NCBI GenBank assembly: GCA_038319625.1
Contig: JBBQDK010000011.1
Coordinates: 1 to 31,636 of the forward strand
DNA: 31,636 bases
Source: JBBQDK01 sp038319625
GTDB lineage: Bacteria > Pseudomonadota > Gammaproteobacteria > JBBQDK01
Direction of reading: 5' to 3'
The notes beneath the pieces are model-generated. The model was not told where the DNA came from, did not search any database, and saw nothing but the letters and a program-made list of their open reading frames with translations. The translations under genes were made by a program, and so were the position numbers. Of the stretch, positions 7,850 to 17,117 are shown in pieces (positions within the stretch are counted from its first letter, which is position 1; every line of letters starts with the position of its first letter).

Positions 7850-9175
7850 GTGCCCAAGAAGACCGACAATCTCAGTTTTGTGCACGCTTTCCGTAATTCC
7901 GCGCCATACATTAACGCCCATCGCGGCCGCACCTTCGTCATCGTATTCGGTGGCGAAGCGGTGTCCGATCCGGCCTTCGCCCATCTTATCCACGATATCG
8001 CGCTGCTCAACAGTCTGGGCGTGCGGCTGGTGCTGGTGCACGGCGCACGACCACAGATCGAGAAACGGTTGCGTGCACGCGATGCCGAGATCCGCTATGT
8101 CAACGACCTGCGCGTTACCGACGACGCTGCATTGCCGGCGGTCAAGGAGGCCGTCGGCTGCGTACGCATCGAGATTGAAGCGCTGCTCTCCATGGGGCTG
8201 GCCAATTCGCCCATGGCCGGAGCGCGCATTCAAGTAGCCACCGGCAACTATGTCATCGCCAGGCCCCTGGGCGTGCGCAACGGTGTCGATTATTGCCATA
8301 CCGGCGAGGTGCGTCGCATCGAGACCGAAGCCATTGAGCGTCAACTCAGAGACGGTGCCATCGTGCTGCTCTCGCCACTGGGCTATTCGCCGACCGGTGA
8401 AGTTTTCAATCTCAGCGCCGAGGATGTGGCCGGCAGCGCGGCGCTGGCCCTGCGTGCCGACAAGCTGCTGTGTCTGGTAGAGGGCACCGGCCTGCTTGAT
8501 GCGCGTAAGCGGCTTATCCAGCAGCTCACGCCGACGCAGGCCGACGCGATCCTGAATTCGAAACGTGCGCTGCCCGAGGACGTCGCCCGGCACCTGGCCA
8601 GCGCGGTCCGCGCCAGCCGCGGCGGTGTGCGTCGCGCCCATCTGGTGAGCCGCAACACGGACGGCGCGCTGTTGCAGGAACTGTTCACGCGCGACGGTAT
8701 CGGCACGCTGATCACTGCCGAGGCCTATGAAGAAATCCGCCCGGCCGGTATCGACGATGTCGGTGGAATATTGGAATTGATCGCGCCGCTGGAGGCGGAC
8801 GGCATGCTGGTACGCCGTTCCCGTGAACGCCTGGAGACCGAGATTGGCCTCTTCACTGTCGCCGAGCGCGATGGCATGATCGTGGCCTGCGCAGCCCTGT
8901 ATCCGAGCGTTGAAGAGCGTGTCGGCGAACTCGCCTGCCTGGCCGTGCATACCGATTACCGTGGCGCCGGCCGCGGCGATGCGCTGCTCGCGGAACTGGA
9001 ACGTCAGGCGGGCGGTATGGGTTTGCAACGCCTGTTCGTGCTCACTACGCACACTGCACACTGGTTCCGTGAGCGCGGCTTCGAGGCCTCCGATACCAGG
9101 CATCTGCCAGTGACGCGGCAGGCCTTGTATAACTGGCAGCGTAATTCAAAGGTGTTCATCAAGAAGCTGCGGTGA
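7850..9175 (+). CDS. argA: N-acetylglutamate synthase (classical)
   Basis: This enzyme acetylates glutamate with acetyl-CoA, the first step of arginine synthesis, and is normally feedback-inhibited by arginine. It has 441 residues. The N-terminal amino-acid-kinase-like domain (about 15-290) has FVIVFGGEAV and LVLVHGARPQI, and includes the arginine-binding region in known homologues. The C-terminal GNAT acetyltransferase domain (about 295-441) has LACLAVHTDYRGAGRGDALL, the acetyl-CoA loop. The start is GTG at 7850, supported by AGAAGGA seven bases upstream; no better ATG is near. With argE in the same window, the cell appears to use the linear acetyl route, although a bifunctional argJ elsewhere cannot be excluded. 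Confidence 0.97.
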   Translation: MPKKTDNLSFVHAFRNSAPYINAHRGRTFVIVFGGEAVSDPAFAHLIHDIALLNSLGVRLVLVHGARPQIEKRLRARDAEIRYVNDLRVTDDAALPAVKEAVGCVRIEIEALLSMGLANSPMAGARIQVATGNYVIARPLGVRNGVDYCHTGEVRRIETEAIERQLRDGAIVLLSPLGYSPTGEVFNLSAEDVAGSAALALRADKLLCLVEGTGLLDARKRLIQQLTPTQADAILNSKRALPEDVARHLASAVRASRGGVRRAHLVSRNTDGALLQELFTRDGIGTLITAEAYEEIRPAGIDDVGGILELIAPLEADGMLVRRSRERLETEIGLFTVAERDGMIVACAALYPSVEERVGELACLAVHTDYRGAGRGDALLAELERQAGGMGLQRLFVLTTHTAHWFRERGFEASDTRHLPVTRQALYNWQRNSKVFIKKLR

Positions 9176-9239
9176 GGGTGGGAGTTGTGCGGTGCTCCTG
9201 CGAATGAAAACTATCCCGAGACTGGCAGGCGAGGCAAGC

Positions 9240-10037
9240 ATGAGCTCCGACAAGATCCGCATCGTTCAATTCACGGATATGCACCTGTATGCCGATACAC
9301 GCCGCGACCTGCTCGGGGTACCCACCGAGCAATCGTTTCTCGATACCGTACAGCAGGCGCGTCGCGAGCGTTGGCCGGTGGATCTGGTACTGGCCACCGG
9401 TGATCTGGTGCACGATCACGAACCCGCCACCTACCAGCGCTTGCGCACGCATCTTGCGGCGCTCGAGGTGCCGGTCTATTGCCTGCCCGGCAATCACGAC
9501 GATGCCGTGCTGATGCGTGAGTATCTGTGCGGCAGTACCGTGCAGATGAGCAAGGTCGTCGATCGTGGTGCCTGGCGCATCGTGCTGCTCGACAGCACGG
9601 TGCCGGGCAGTGACGGCGGTCATCTCGCTGTCACGGAGCTGGCGCTACTCGAAGACCAATTGAGTGGCGCCGCGAACCGGCATGTGCTGGTCTGTCTGCA
9701 TCACAACCCGGTGCCGGTCGGCTGTCCCTGGCTGGATCCCATGATGGTCGACAATGCCGCGGAGTTTTTTGCCGTGCTGGCCCGGTACCCCTCGGTCCGT
9801 GCCGTACTCTGGGGTCATGTGCATCAGACCTACGATCACATGCGCAATAATGTGCGACTGCTGGCCAGCCCATCCACCTGTATTCAATTTCAGCCGCAGA
9901 GTTCGGGCTTCGCCTTGGACGAGGCGCCGCCCGGCTACCGCTGGCTGAGCTTGCATGACAATGGCACGATCGATACCGGTGTCGAGCGCCTCGCGAACTA
10001 CACCGCCACGCTCGATCGGCAGTCGGGCGGTTATTGA
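9240..10037 (+). CDS. cpdA: 3',5'-cyclic-AMP phosphodiesterase
   Basis: A 265-residue class III cyclic-nucleotide phosphodiesterase of the calcineurin-like metallophosphoesterase fold, expected to hydrolyse cAMP to AMP and so tune CRP signalling. All dinuclear-metal motifs are present in order: FTDMHLYAD, ATGDLVHD, CLPGNHDD, CLHHNPVPVG and WGHVHQTYD. SPSTCIQF near the end is typical of CpdA. The ATG at 9240 is preceded by GAGGCAAGC; an in-frame ATG at 9192 is possible but less well placed. The 3' end overlaps the convergent MFS gene by 7 bases. The gene implies a cAMP-CRP circuit in the host. Confidence 0.92.
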   Translation: MSSDKIRIVQFTDMHLYADTRRDLLGVPTEQSFLDTVQQARRERWPVDLVLATGDLVHDHEPATYQRLRTHLAALEVPVYCLPGNHDDAVLMREYLCGSTVQMSKVVDRGAWRIVLLDSTVPGSDGGHLAVTELALLEDQLSGAANRHVLVCLHHNPVPVGCPWLDPMMVDNAAEFFAVLARYPSVRAVLWGHVHQTYDHMRNNVRLLASPSTCIQFQPQSSGFALDEAPPGYRWLSLHDNGTIDTGVERLANYTATLDRQSGGY

Positions 10038-11245
10038 CGCGCTTTCCGGCTGTGGCCATAACGCCAATACACCAGTCCGCAAAGGGCGCAGACCGCGCCA
10101 CAAGCCACCACGGTGGTCTGCACGCCAAGCCAATGCGCGAGCGCGCCGGCGAGCAGATTGCCGAGCGGCGCGATGCCGATGAAGGTTACAGAAAACAGCG
10201 CCATGACCCGGCCACGCAAGACGTCCGGCACCTGGTTCTGAATGAAGGTGTTGATCGATGCCACCAGGGTGGTCAGCGACAGGCCGATCAACAGCAGCAT
10301 AGGCAGTGCCAGCCATAATATCGGTGTCAGTGCGAATATCAGCAAGGCCACGCCGGCGCTCAGCGCGGCACTACTGATCACGCGGTCCAGTCCGGTAGGG
10401 TTGGTGCGCTGCGCCAGCCGCAGGGCGCCAAGCAACGAGCCGGCGCCCGCTGCGCCCAACAGCAGACCGAGCGTTCTGGCGCCGCCGAGAAAGATATCGC
10501 CAGCGAATACCGGCATCAGCACCATGTACGGCACACCCGCCAGACTCACCGCCGCCAGCATCAACAAGGCCTCCCGGATCGGGCGGTCCCGCCAGGCGAA
10601 CCGCAGGCCTTCAAGCAGATGATCGCGCGCCGTGGATTGCCGGGGTGGTGCGCCCAATCCCATGATCCCCGCTACATACAAGGCGCCGAGCACGCCGATG
10701 AAACTGGCGCCGTTGAGAAAAAACACCCAGCCTTCGCCGAGCCAGCCGACCAGCACGCCGGCCAGGGCCGGACCGATAAACCGTGCCATATTGAACATGC
10801 CCGAATTGAGCGCGATGGCATTACCCAGATCGCTATGCGGTACCAGTTGGGCGATCAGTACATGCCGCGCCGGCATCTCGAAGGCGTGCACCACGCCCAG
10901 GAAAAACGCCAGTGCCATGATTTGCCACACCTGGATATGTCCGGCCAGCGTCAGCGCGGCGAGCAGCAGGGCCTGGAGCATGGCGATGGTCTGGGCGGCG
11001 AAGAATAACTTGCCACGCGGCAAGCGGTCCGCCATCACACCACCGAACAGACCGAATAGCAGTACCGGGATCAGCGCGCAGAACGATACCAGCCCGAGCA
11101 TGAGGCTCGATTGGGTCAGGCGATACACCAGCCACGCCTGCGCGACGTTCTGCATCCAGGTGCCGTGCAGTGATACCAGTTGGCCGAGGAAGTAGTATCT
11201 GAATTCGCGATGACGCAAAGAGCGTAGCAGCACGGGGAAATGCAT
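10031..11245 (-). CDS. MFS transporter, EntS/MFS_3-like exporter
   Basis: A 404-residue inner-membrane protein with about 12 hydrophobic helices. The N-terminal LRHREFRYYFLGQLVSLHGTWMQ and AQAWLVYRLT are typical of the MFS_3 subgroup that includes the enterobactin exporter EntS. The loop GGVMADRLPRGK carries the MFS motif A-like G-x3-D-R-x-(G)-R pattern between helices 2 and 3, and VPDVLRGRVMALF is its counterpart in the C-terminal half. The substrate is unknown, and no siderophore synthesis genes are near. The ATG at 11245 was chosen; GTG at 11257 is in frame four codons earlier, and neither has a clear ribosome site. It is convergent with cpdA and divergent from the GT1 gene. Confidence 0.85.
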   Translation of the reverse strand: MHFPVLLRSLRHREFRYYFLGQLVSLHGTWMQNVAQAWLVYRLTQSSLMLGLVSFCALIPVLLFGLFGGVMADRLPRGKLFFAAQTIAMLQALLLAALTLAGHIQVWQIMALAFFLGVVHAFEMPARHVLIAQLVPHSDLGNAIALNSGMFNMARFIGPALAGVLVGWLGEGWVFFLNGASFIGVLGALYVAGIMGLGAPPRQSTARDHLLEGLRFAWRDRPIREALLMLAAVSLAGVPYMVLMPVFAGDIFLGGARTLGLLLGAAGAGSLLGALRLAQRTNPTGLDRVISSAALSAGVALLIFALTPILWLALPMLLLIGLSLTTLVASINTFIQNQVPDVLRGRVMALFSVTFIGIAPLGNLLAGALAHWLGVQTTVVACGAVCALCGLVYWRYGHSRKARQ

Positions 11246-11406
11246 TATCGAGTGCACCGGCAGCGAGTGGATGCTGCGGATCGGGATGATTCCGCGACAT
11301 CATCAATAACAATGTTAGAGTATCCGGCAAAATGTCCGCTACGACCAGCGCTGGCGGCTGTGGTGACGTCGATCAGACAAAACAACAATCTTCACAGGTT
11401 CGATGG

Positions 11407-12606
11407 ATGAGCACGGTACTCTACGTCTGGGAACTCGGTGCCGACTATGGCCATGTCAGCAGCTTCCTGCCGGTGGCGCAACAGCTGCGCGCCCGGGGTC
11501 ATCGGGTGGTGCTGGCCGTCAAGGATCTCGCGCGCACCCAGGGACTGGCCGGCGTGTGCGATTTTGAGGTTGTGCCGGCGCCGGTATGGCTGTGTGAGGT
11601 CGGCGGACTGCCCGAGCCCATGGTCTGTTATACGGATATGCTGCACCGTTTCGGTTATCTCGACAGCCTCGGTCTGCTTGGCATGGCCAAGGCCTGGCGG
11701 GCACTGTTCGATCTGGTCTGTCCGCAATTGCTGATCGCCGATCATGCACCGACGGCATTGCTCGCGGCGCGGACACTGCCATTGCGTTGCGCCATGTATG
11801 GTAACGGCTTTCAGTCGCCACCACTCACCACGCCCTTGCCTGGAATGCGGCCCTGGTTGCAGGTGCCCGCTGCGCGCATCGAGCACAGTGAAGCGGCGGC
11901 CTTGCAGACCATGAACGAAGTGCTCGTACAGCTTGGCGCCGCCGGCTTGGACAATGTCGCGCAGTTGTTCGAGGTGGGCGAGAATTTCCTGATGACGCCG
12001 GAGGAACTCGATCACTACGCCATGCGCGGTGACGCTCACTACTGTGGCGCAGTGCTCAGCAATGCCGGCGGTGTCGCGCCGCCCTGGCCGACAGTGCCGG
12101 GACTGAAACTGTTCGCTTATGTGAAGCCGGGTTACAAACATTTCGACGCGTTGCTGCAGCAACTGCGCGCGGCGTCGTGCGCCGTGCTGATGCATATCCC
12201 CGGCCTGTCCGAACCAGATCGCGCTGCGCTGGAATCGACGCATCTGCGCATCAGCCCCGACCCGGTGGACATGCGTTATGCCTGCCGCGAGGCGGCGGCG
12301 GTGATCTGTCATGCCGGTTTCGGGACGGTTCTGGATGCGCTGCTTGCGGGCCTGCCGACGTTGCTGCTGCCCATGCAGCTGGAGCAGAGCCTGACGGCAC
12401 GCAATGTGGAGCGACTGGGCGCGGGACTGACGATCGATAAGGACGTGCAACAACCGGATTTCAGTACGCCGCTGCGAGCGCTGTGCGACGATCCCGGTTA
12501 CGGAGAGCGGGCCCGGGTCTTCGCCGGCAAGTATGCCGGTGTCGAACAGGCCGGGATCATTGCAGCGGTGGTACAACGCTGCGAGCAATTGCTGTGGCGG
12601 AGTTGA
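11407..12606 (+). CDS. GT1-type (UGT/MGT-like) glycosyltransferase
   Basis: A 399-residue GT-B glycosyltransferase. The N-terminal acceptor half begins STVLYVWELGADYGHVSSF, with the glycine-rich GHxxxxxP-like turn of GT1 enzymes and HRVVLAVKDL as the second strand. The C-terminal donor half has ICHAGFGTVLDALLAGLP (H302) and MQLEQSLTARNVERLGAG, the donor-binding region of UDP/dTDP-sugar transferases. No signal peptide or membrane span is seen. The ATG at 11407 aligns with the family N-terminus; an in-frame ATG at 11332 would add 25 polar residues. It stands alone between an MFS exporter and pilU. The acceptor (lipid, carotenoid or natural product) cannot be inferred. Confidence 0.82.
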   Translation: MSTVLYVWELGADYGHVSSFLPVAQQLRARGHRVVLAVKDLARTQGLAGVCDFEVVPAPVWLCEVGGLPEPMVCYTDMLHRFGYLDSLGLLGMAKAWRALFDLVCPQLLIADHAPTALLAARTLPLRCAMYGNGFQSPPLTTPLPGMRPWLQVPAARIEHSEAAALQTMNEVLVQLGAAGLDNVAQLFEVGENFLMTPEELDHYAMRGDAHYCGAVLSNAGGVAPPWPTVPGLKLFAYVKPGYKHFDALLQQLRAASCAVLMHIPGLSEPDRAALESTHLRISPDPVDMRYACREAAAVICHAGFGTVLDALLAGLPTLLLPMQLEQSLTARNVERLGAGLTIDKDVQQPDFSTPLRALCDDPGYGERARVFAGKYAGVEQAGIIAAVVQRCEQLLWRS

Positions 12607-12698
12607 ACCGTCCGGATTTTCGGGCGTAGTACCCGGGGATACTCTCGGCGGCAAGGCGGATGACGGATGGAGCCGTTCACAATGAATTGCGGCAGGTG

Positions 12699-13904
12699 TT
12701 ATTCCTGCAAGCTCAAGCCCGCACAAGCCGCCGGCTTCGGCGCGCTCTCCACCGCCGCAGCCGGCTTGGCCAGCGCCGGCTTCCGGTTGTCTTCCGCTTC
12801 GCTGTCGGTCAAAGCCAGATTCAAACCGGTATCGCGCGCCGAGGCATTCTCCGAGAGGTTGATCTTAAGGCGCAGGTTATTGGCCGAGTCGGCATTGTGC
12901 AGCGCATCGACCTGGCTGATCTTTCCTTCCTTGTACAGATTGAACAAGGCCATGTCGAAGGTCTGCATGCCGAGGTTGGCGGACTTCTCCATCACTTCCT
13001 TGATGCCGGAGATATCGCCGCGTCGCACCATGTCGCAAACCAGCGGTGTGCCGATCAGGATCTCGATGGCCGCGCAGCGCTTGCCGTCCGCCGCGGGGAT
13101 TAGCCGTTGCGAGATGAAGGCGCGCAGATTCAGTGACAGATCCAGCAGTAACTGATTGCGGCGCTCCTCAGGGAAGAAGTTGATGATGCGGTCCAGGGCC
13201 TGATTGGCATTGTTGGCATGCAGGGTGGAGATCGCCAGGTGGCCGGTTTCGGCGAAGGCGATGGCATGCTCCATGGTCTCACGGTGGCGGATCTCGCCGA
13301 TTAGAATCACATCCGGCGCCTGGCGCAGGGTATTGGCCAGCGCGTCTTCGTAGCTGTCGGTGTCCATGCCGACCTCGCGCTGATTGACGATCGATTGCTT
13401 GTGGTTATGGATGAACTCGATCGGATCTTCGATGGTGATGATATGCCCGGCACTGTTGCTGTTGCGCACGTCGATCAAGGAGGCCAGCGAGGTGGATTTG
13501 CCCGAACCGGTGGCGCCGACGAACAGAATCAGGCCACGTTTGGACATGATCAGGTCAATCAGGCTGTGCGGCAAGCCCAACGACTCCATGTCCGGTATCG
13601 TTGTCTTGATGTTGCGCACCACCATCGATACCTGATTGCGCTGCTTGAAGATATTGACACGGAAACGGCCCACGCCGGATTCGGAAATTGCCAGATTCAT
13701 TTCGGGTTTGCGTTCGAACTGGGCGCGTTGCTCGTCATCCATCACCGCGTAGGCGATTTCCTTGACTCGGCCGGGGAGAAGTTTGTCGCTGTGCAAGGGC
13801 AGCATCTGGCCGTGCACCTTGCAACTGGGGAATGCGCCGGTGCTCAGATAAAGGTCTGAGGCATCGCGCTCGACCATAGCTGTCAGATATTCTTTTAACT
13901 CCAT
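12699..13904 (-). CDS. pilU: Type IV pilus twitching ATPase PilU
   Basis: A hexameric retraction ATPase accessory to PilT in twitching motility, acting at the inner face of the cytoplasmic membrane. It has 401 residues. The N-terminal PAS-like domain starts MELKEYLTAMVERDASDLYL. Walker A is GATGSGKST (K136), the Asp box is IITIEDPIEFIH, and Walker B is VILIGEIRH. The His-box region HLAISTLHANN is complete. The length and sequences such as DKLLPGRVKEIAYAVM favour PilU over PilT. The last 50 residues form an Ala/Pro-rich tail after the conserved core. A strong GGAGGGA ribosome site fixes the start. pilT, its usual partner, is not in the window. Confidence 0.88.
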   Translation of the reverse strand: MELKEYLTAMVERDASDLYLSTGAFPSCKVHGQMLPLHSDKLLPGRVKEIAYAVMDDEQRAQFERKPEMNLAISESGVGRFRVNIFKQRNQVSMVVRNIKTTIPDMESLGLPHSLIDLIMSKRGLILFVGATGSGKSTSLASLIDVRNSNSAGHIITIEDPIEFIHNHKQSIVNQREVGMDTDSYEDALANTLRQAPDVILIGEIRHRETMEHAIAFAETGHLAISTLHANNANQALDRIINFFPEERRNQLLLDLSLNLRAFISQRLIPAADGKRCAAIEILIGTPLVCDMVRRGDISGIKEVMEKSANLGMQTFDMALFNLYKEGKISQVDALHNADSANNLRLKINLSENASARDTGLNLALTDSEAEDNRKPALAKPAAAVESAPKPAACAGLSLQE

Positions 13905-14113
13905 TATTCCCTCCGGCACGTATGAATGCGCGGGTTTTCGATGAAAAACAATGCGGCTGCCGGTGGTTTGCACGGAACAGCGGGGTCGGGCAACTGACCG
14001 GCCGCCCCTGCTGGTATTGCCAAGTGCAACACTGGCGTTATCGACATGGCGCAGCCGGACTGAAGAGCCATCGTCTGGTTGCCAGCGTGCCCGGGGGGCC
14101 ATAAGCTGAGTCC

Positions 14114-17038
14114 ATGAAAAGCGCGCCCCTTTCCAATCCCTTGCCGGCCGCCACGCGCATTCGAGTGCTCATGGACCTGCCTGAGCCGGTACGCACCGAG
14201 GTCGAACGGGTCTGGCAGGCATATCTCGAAGCGGCGGCAGAGCAGGGCGTTGCCGTGCCGCGCCACGCCGATTTCCATGCCGTGCTGCTGCGGGTTTGGG
14301 CCGGCAGCGATTTTGTCGCACAGACCTGTGCGCGCGCGCCGGCATTGCTGGCCGACTTGCTCGACAGCGGTGATCTGCTCGGTGATTACGCGCCCGGGGA
14401 ATTGGCGCACAAAGCGCGCTGTGCCTGTGCGGGGGCAGCGGACGAGGCGGCGCTCGACAGCGCCCTGCGCCAACTGCGCCGCCGCGAGATGCTGCGTATC
14501 GCCTGGCGCGACCTGGCCGGCTGGGCCGATCTGCGCGAGACCTGTGTGGACCTTTCCAATCTGGCCGGTGCCTGTCTCGACGCCGCGCTGGCACGGCTCG
14601 ATGCCTGGCAGCGCAAAGAATTGGGCACGCCGCGCGGGAGCACCGGCAAGCCGCAATCACTGGTGGTGCTGGGCATGGGCAAACTCGGTGCCGACGAGTT
14701 GAATTTTTCCTCGGACATCGACTTGATTTTCGCCTATTCCGAGGAGGGACAGACGCGTACCGATGGCATCACCAACGAAGAATATTTTATCCGCCTCGGC
14801 CAGCGTCTGATCAGCGCCATCAGCACGACCACTGCAGAGGGTCAGGTGTTCCGCGTCGATATGCGACTGCGGCCTTACGGTGACAGCGGACCGCTGGCCA
14901 TGGGTTTCGAGGCGATGGAAGAGTATTACCAGCATCAGGGCCGCGACTGGGAGCGCTATGCCTTGATCAAGGCCAGCCCGGTGGCCGGCGACCAGGACGC
15001 CGGGGCCGTCATGATCGAGACCCTGCGCCCCTTCATCTACAGGCGTTATCTCGATTACGGTACCTTCGCCGCGCTGCGCGAGATGAAGGAAATGATCAGC
15101 CGCGAACTGGAGCGCAAAGGGTTCGCCGACAATATTAAGCTCGGTCCCGGCGGCATTCGCGAAGTGGAATTCATCGGTCAGGCCTTTCAGCTGATCCGCG
15201 GCGGTCGTGAGCCGGACTTGCAGGAGCGCGGCATCCTCATTGTCTTGGCACGGCTTGCCGAGCGGGATCATCTGCCTGAATATGTCAGTCGGGGTTTATG
15301 CGAGGCCTATATATTCCTGCGCCGCCTGGAGAACCGCATACAGGCCTATCAGGATACGCAGAGCCATGAGTTGCCCACTGATCCGCTGATAAAGGCGCGG
15401 CTCGCGATCGCCATGGGCTTTGCGGACTGGTCACTCTTGCGGCGTACGCTGGACAGGCACCGGCATCTGGTGCAAGGTCATTTCGAGCAGGTGTTCGCCG
15501 CACCGCAAGCCGCCGGCACGGCGCTGCCGAATTCGGATCTCGACGCGGCGTGGCGCGGTGTCCTGACCGGCGCGGCCGCAGCAGCCGTGCTGTCCGGCGC
15601 CGGACTGGACGATGCCGAAGAGGCGCTGCGCCTGCTGACGCGATTGCGCGAGGGTTTCGGGTACCGCTCTCTCAGTAGCAAGGGTCGTGAGCGCATGGAT
15701 CAGCTACTACCGATGCTGATCGGTGCGGTCGGCGCCGTAGTGCAACCGACCACGACCTTGCAACGTGTCATCGGCCTGCTGGAAGCGGTGGCCGGACGCA
15801 GCGCCTATCTGGCGCTGCTGGTGGAAAATCCCATGGCCTTGTCGCAGTTGGTGCAGTTGTGCGCCGCCGGCCCGTGGATCGCGCGCCAGCTCACCCGCCA
15901 CCCCATCCTGCTCGACGAGCTGCTCGACCCGCGCAGTCTGTACGCGCCGTTGGATAAAAGCGCCCTCGCGCAGGAATTGCTGACACTCATGGAACCCGTA
16001 CCGGATCAGGATCTGGAGCGGCAGATGGAAGCGCTGCGCTGGTTCAAACAGGCCAATGTACTGCGCGTCGCTGCCGCCGACATCACCGCGGCCATGCCCT
16101 TGATGGTGGTCAGCGACCACCTTACCGAGATCGCAGAAACGGTGCTGCGCGAGGTGCTGGGTCTGGCCTGGGGACATCTGGCGGCGCGTCATGGTCGCCC
16201 GCAGTATCAGGTCGACGATGTCTTGCACGAGGCCGGTTTCGTCATCGTAGCCTATGGCAAGCTTGGCGGCATCGAACTCGGTTATGGCTCGGACCTCGAT
16301 CTGGTGTTCCTGCACGATGCCGCCGGCACGGAACAGCGTACCGTCGGACCGAAACGCGTCGACAACGATGTGTTTTTCGCCCGTCTCGGCCAGCGCATCA
16401 TTCACATGCTCAACACCCACACGCCATCCGGCGTGCTTTACGACGTCGACATGCGGCTGCGCCCGAGCGGCAATTCGGGTTTGCTGGTCAGCAGTCTGGA
16501 GGCCTTCGCCGATTATCAGCGCAACGAGGCATGGACCTGGGAGCATCAGGCCCTGACGCGCGCGCGCGTGGTAGCCGGCGACCCGGCGCTGGCCAGGCGC
16601 TTTGTCACGGTGCGCAGTGAGGTACTGGAACGCCGCCGCGATGTCGATGAACTACGGGTCGCAGTGCGTGACATGCGCGAACGCATGCGCGTTGAACTGA
16701 CGACACGCGACGCGGATCATTTCGATCTTAAACAGGACCGGGGTGGTATCGCCGATATTGAATTTATGGTCCAATACGGCGTACTTGCCTGGGCGTCCAA
16801 GTATCCGCAATTGCTGGTTTATACCGACAATATCCGCTTGCTCGACGGCTTTGCCCATGCCGGTCTGATGGCCGCCGCCGACAGCCGTTTGCTGGCCGAC
16901 GCCTACCGCGCCTACCGCGTGCGGTTACACCGCCTCACCCTGCAGGAAGAGTCCGCCGTCGCCGACGCCCGGGAATTCCAGGAATACCGGGAGGGGGTTA
17001 CCGCGTTGTGGCGGAAGTTAATGGAAGCGGAAAGATAA
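14114..17038 (+). CDS. glnE: Bifunctional glutamine synthetase adenylyltransferase/deadenylase
   Basis: This enzyme adds AMP to, and removes it from, glutamine synthetase in response to glutamine and PII, and so controls nitrogen assimilation. It has 974 residues, the usual length. Two nucleotidyltransferase-like domains are visible. The N-terminal deadenylylase has LGMGKLGADELNFSSDIDLI (D201, D203). The C-terminal adenylylase has YGKLGGIELGYGSDLDLVF (D727, D729). Helical linkers and the RDM(R/L)RP-type segments VDMRLRPYGDSG and VDMRLRPSGNSG follow each active site. A 48-base hairpin starts 6 bases after the stop. The order glnE-ilvE is as in Pseudomonas. Confidence 0.97.
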   Translation: MKSAPLSNPLPAATRIRVLMDLPEPVRTEVERVWQAYLEAAAEQGVAVPRHADFHAVLLRVWAGSDFVAQTCARAPALLADLLDSGDLLGDYAPGELAHKARCACAGAADEAALDSALRQLRRREMLRIAWRDLAGWADLRETCVDLSNLAGACLDAALARLDAWQRKELGTPRGSTGKPQSLVVLGMGKLGADELNFSSDIDLIFAYSEEGQTRTDGITNEEYFIRLGQRLISAISTTTAEGQVFRVDMRLRPYGDSGPLAMGFEAMEEYYQHQGRDWERYALIKASPVAGDQDAGAVMIETLRPFIYRRYLDYGTFAALREMKEMISRELERKGFADNIKLGPGGIREVEFIGQAFQLIRGGREPDLQERGILIVLARLAERDHLPEYVSRGLCEAYIFLRRLENRIQAYQDTQSHELPTDPLIKARLAIAMGFADWSLLRRTLDRHRHLVQGHFEQVFAAPQAAGTALPNSDLDAAWRGVLTGAAAAAVLSGAGLDDAEEALRLLTRLREGFGYRSLSSKGRERMDQLLPMLIGAVGAVVQPTTTLQRVIGLLEAVAGRSAYLALLVENPMALSQLVQLCAAGPWIARQLTRHPILLDELLDPRSLYAPLDKSALAQELLTLMEPVPDQDLERQMEALRWFKQANVLRVAAADITAAMPLMVVSDHLTEIAETVLREVLGLAWGHLAARHGRPQYQVDDVLHEAGFVIVAYGKLGGIELGYGSDLDLVFLHDAAGTEQRTVGPKRVDNDVFFARLGQRIIHMLNTHTPSGVLYDVDMRLRPSGNSGLLVSSLEAFADYQRNEAWTWEHQALTRARVVAGDPALARRFVTVRSEVLERRRDVDELRVAVRDMRERMRVELTTRDADHFDLKQDRGGIADIEFMVQYGVLAWASKYPQLLVYTDNIRLLDGFAHAGLMAAADSRLLADAYRAYRVRLHRLTLQEESAVADAREFQEYREGVTALWRKLMEAER

Positions 17039-17044
17039 AAGGGT

Positions 17045-17092
17045 AAAGATAAAAGGGTAAAGCAAGAAGTTTTACTTTACTCTTTTATCTTT
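17045..17092. repeat. Purine-rich hairpin repeat A, possible terminator after glnE
   Basis: AAAGATAAAAGGGTAAAG (17045-17062) pairs with CTTTACTCTTTTATCTTT (17075-17092): 18 positions, 17 Watson-Crick and one G-T, with a 12-base loop. The left arm is preceded by a second tandem copy of the GATAAAAGGGTAAA unit that overlaps the glnE stop. The right arm is pyrimidine-rich and followed by CCTCTTTG, so it could act as a terminator. It ends 25 bases before ilvE. A related element follows ilvE at 18047-18121. Confidence 0.75.
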
Positions 17093-17117
17093 CCTCTTTG
17101 CTCTTGGAGTATTCATT

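Noticed and set aside
7687..7896. A 69-codon frame in the polA-argA gap
   Set aside because: It runs into argA in another frame, has no ribosome site and no recognisable features.
7595..9103. A 502-codon open frame antisense to argA
   Set aside because: Same reason; argA shows full domain structure on the + strand.
11392..12726. A 444-codon open frame antisense to the GT1 gene
   Set aside because: No family motif and low-complexity composition; the GT1 gene on the + strand has clear donor-site motifs.
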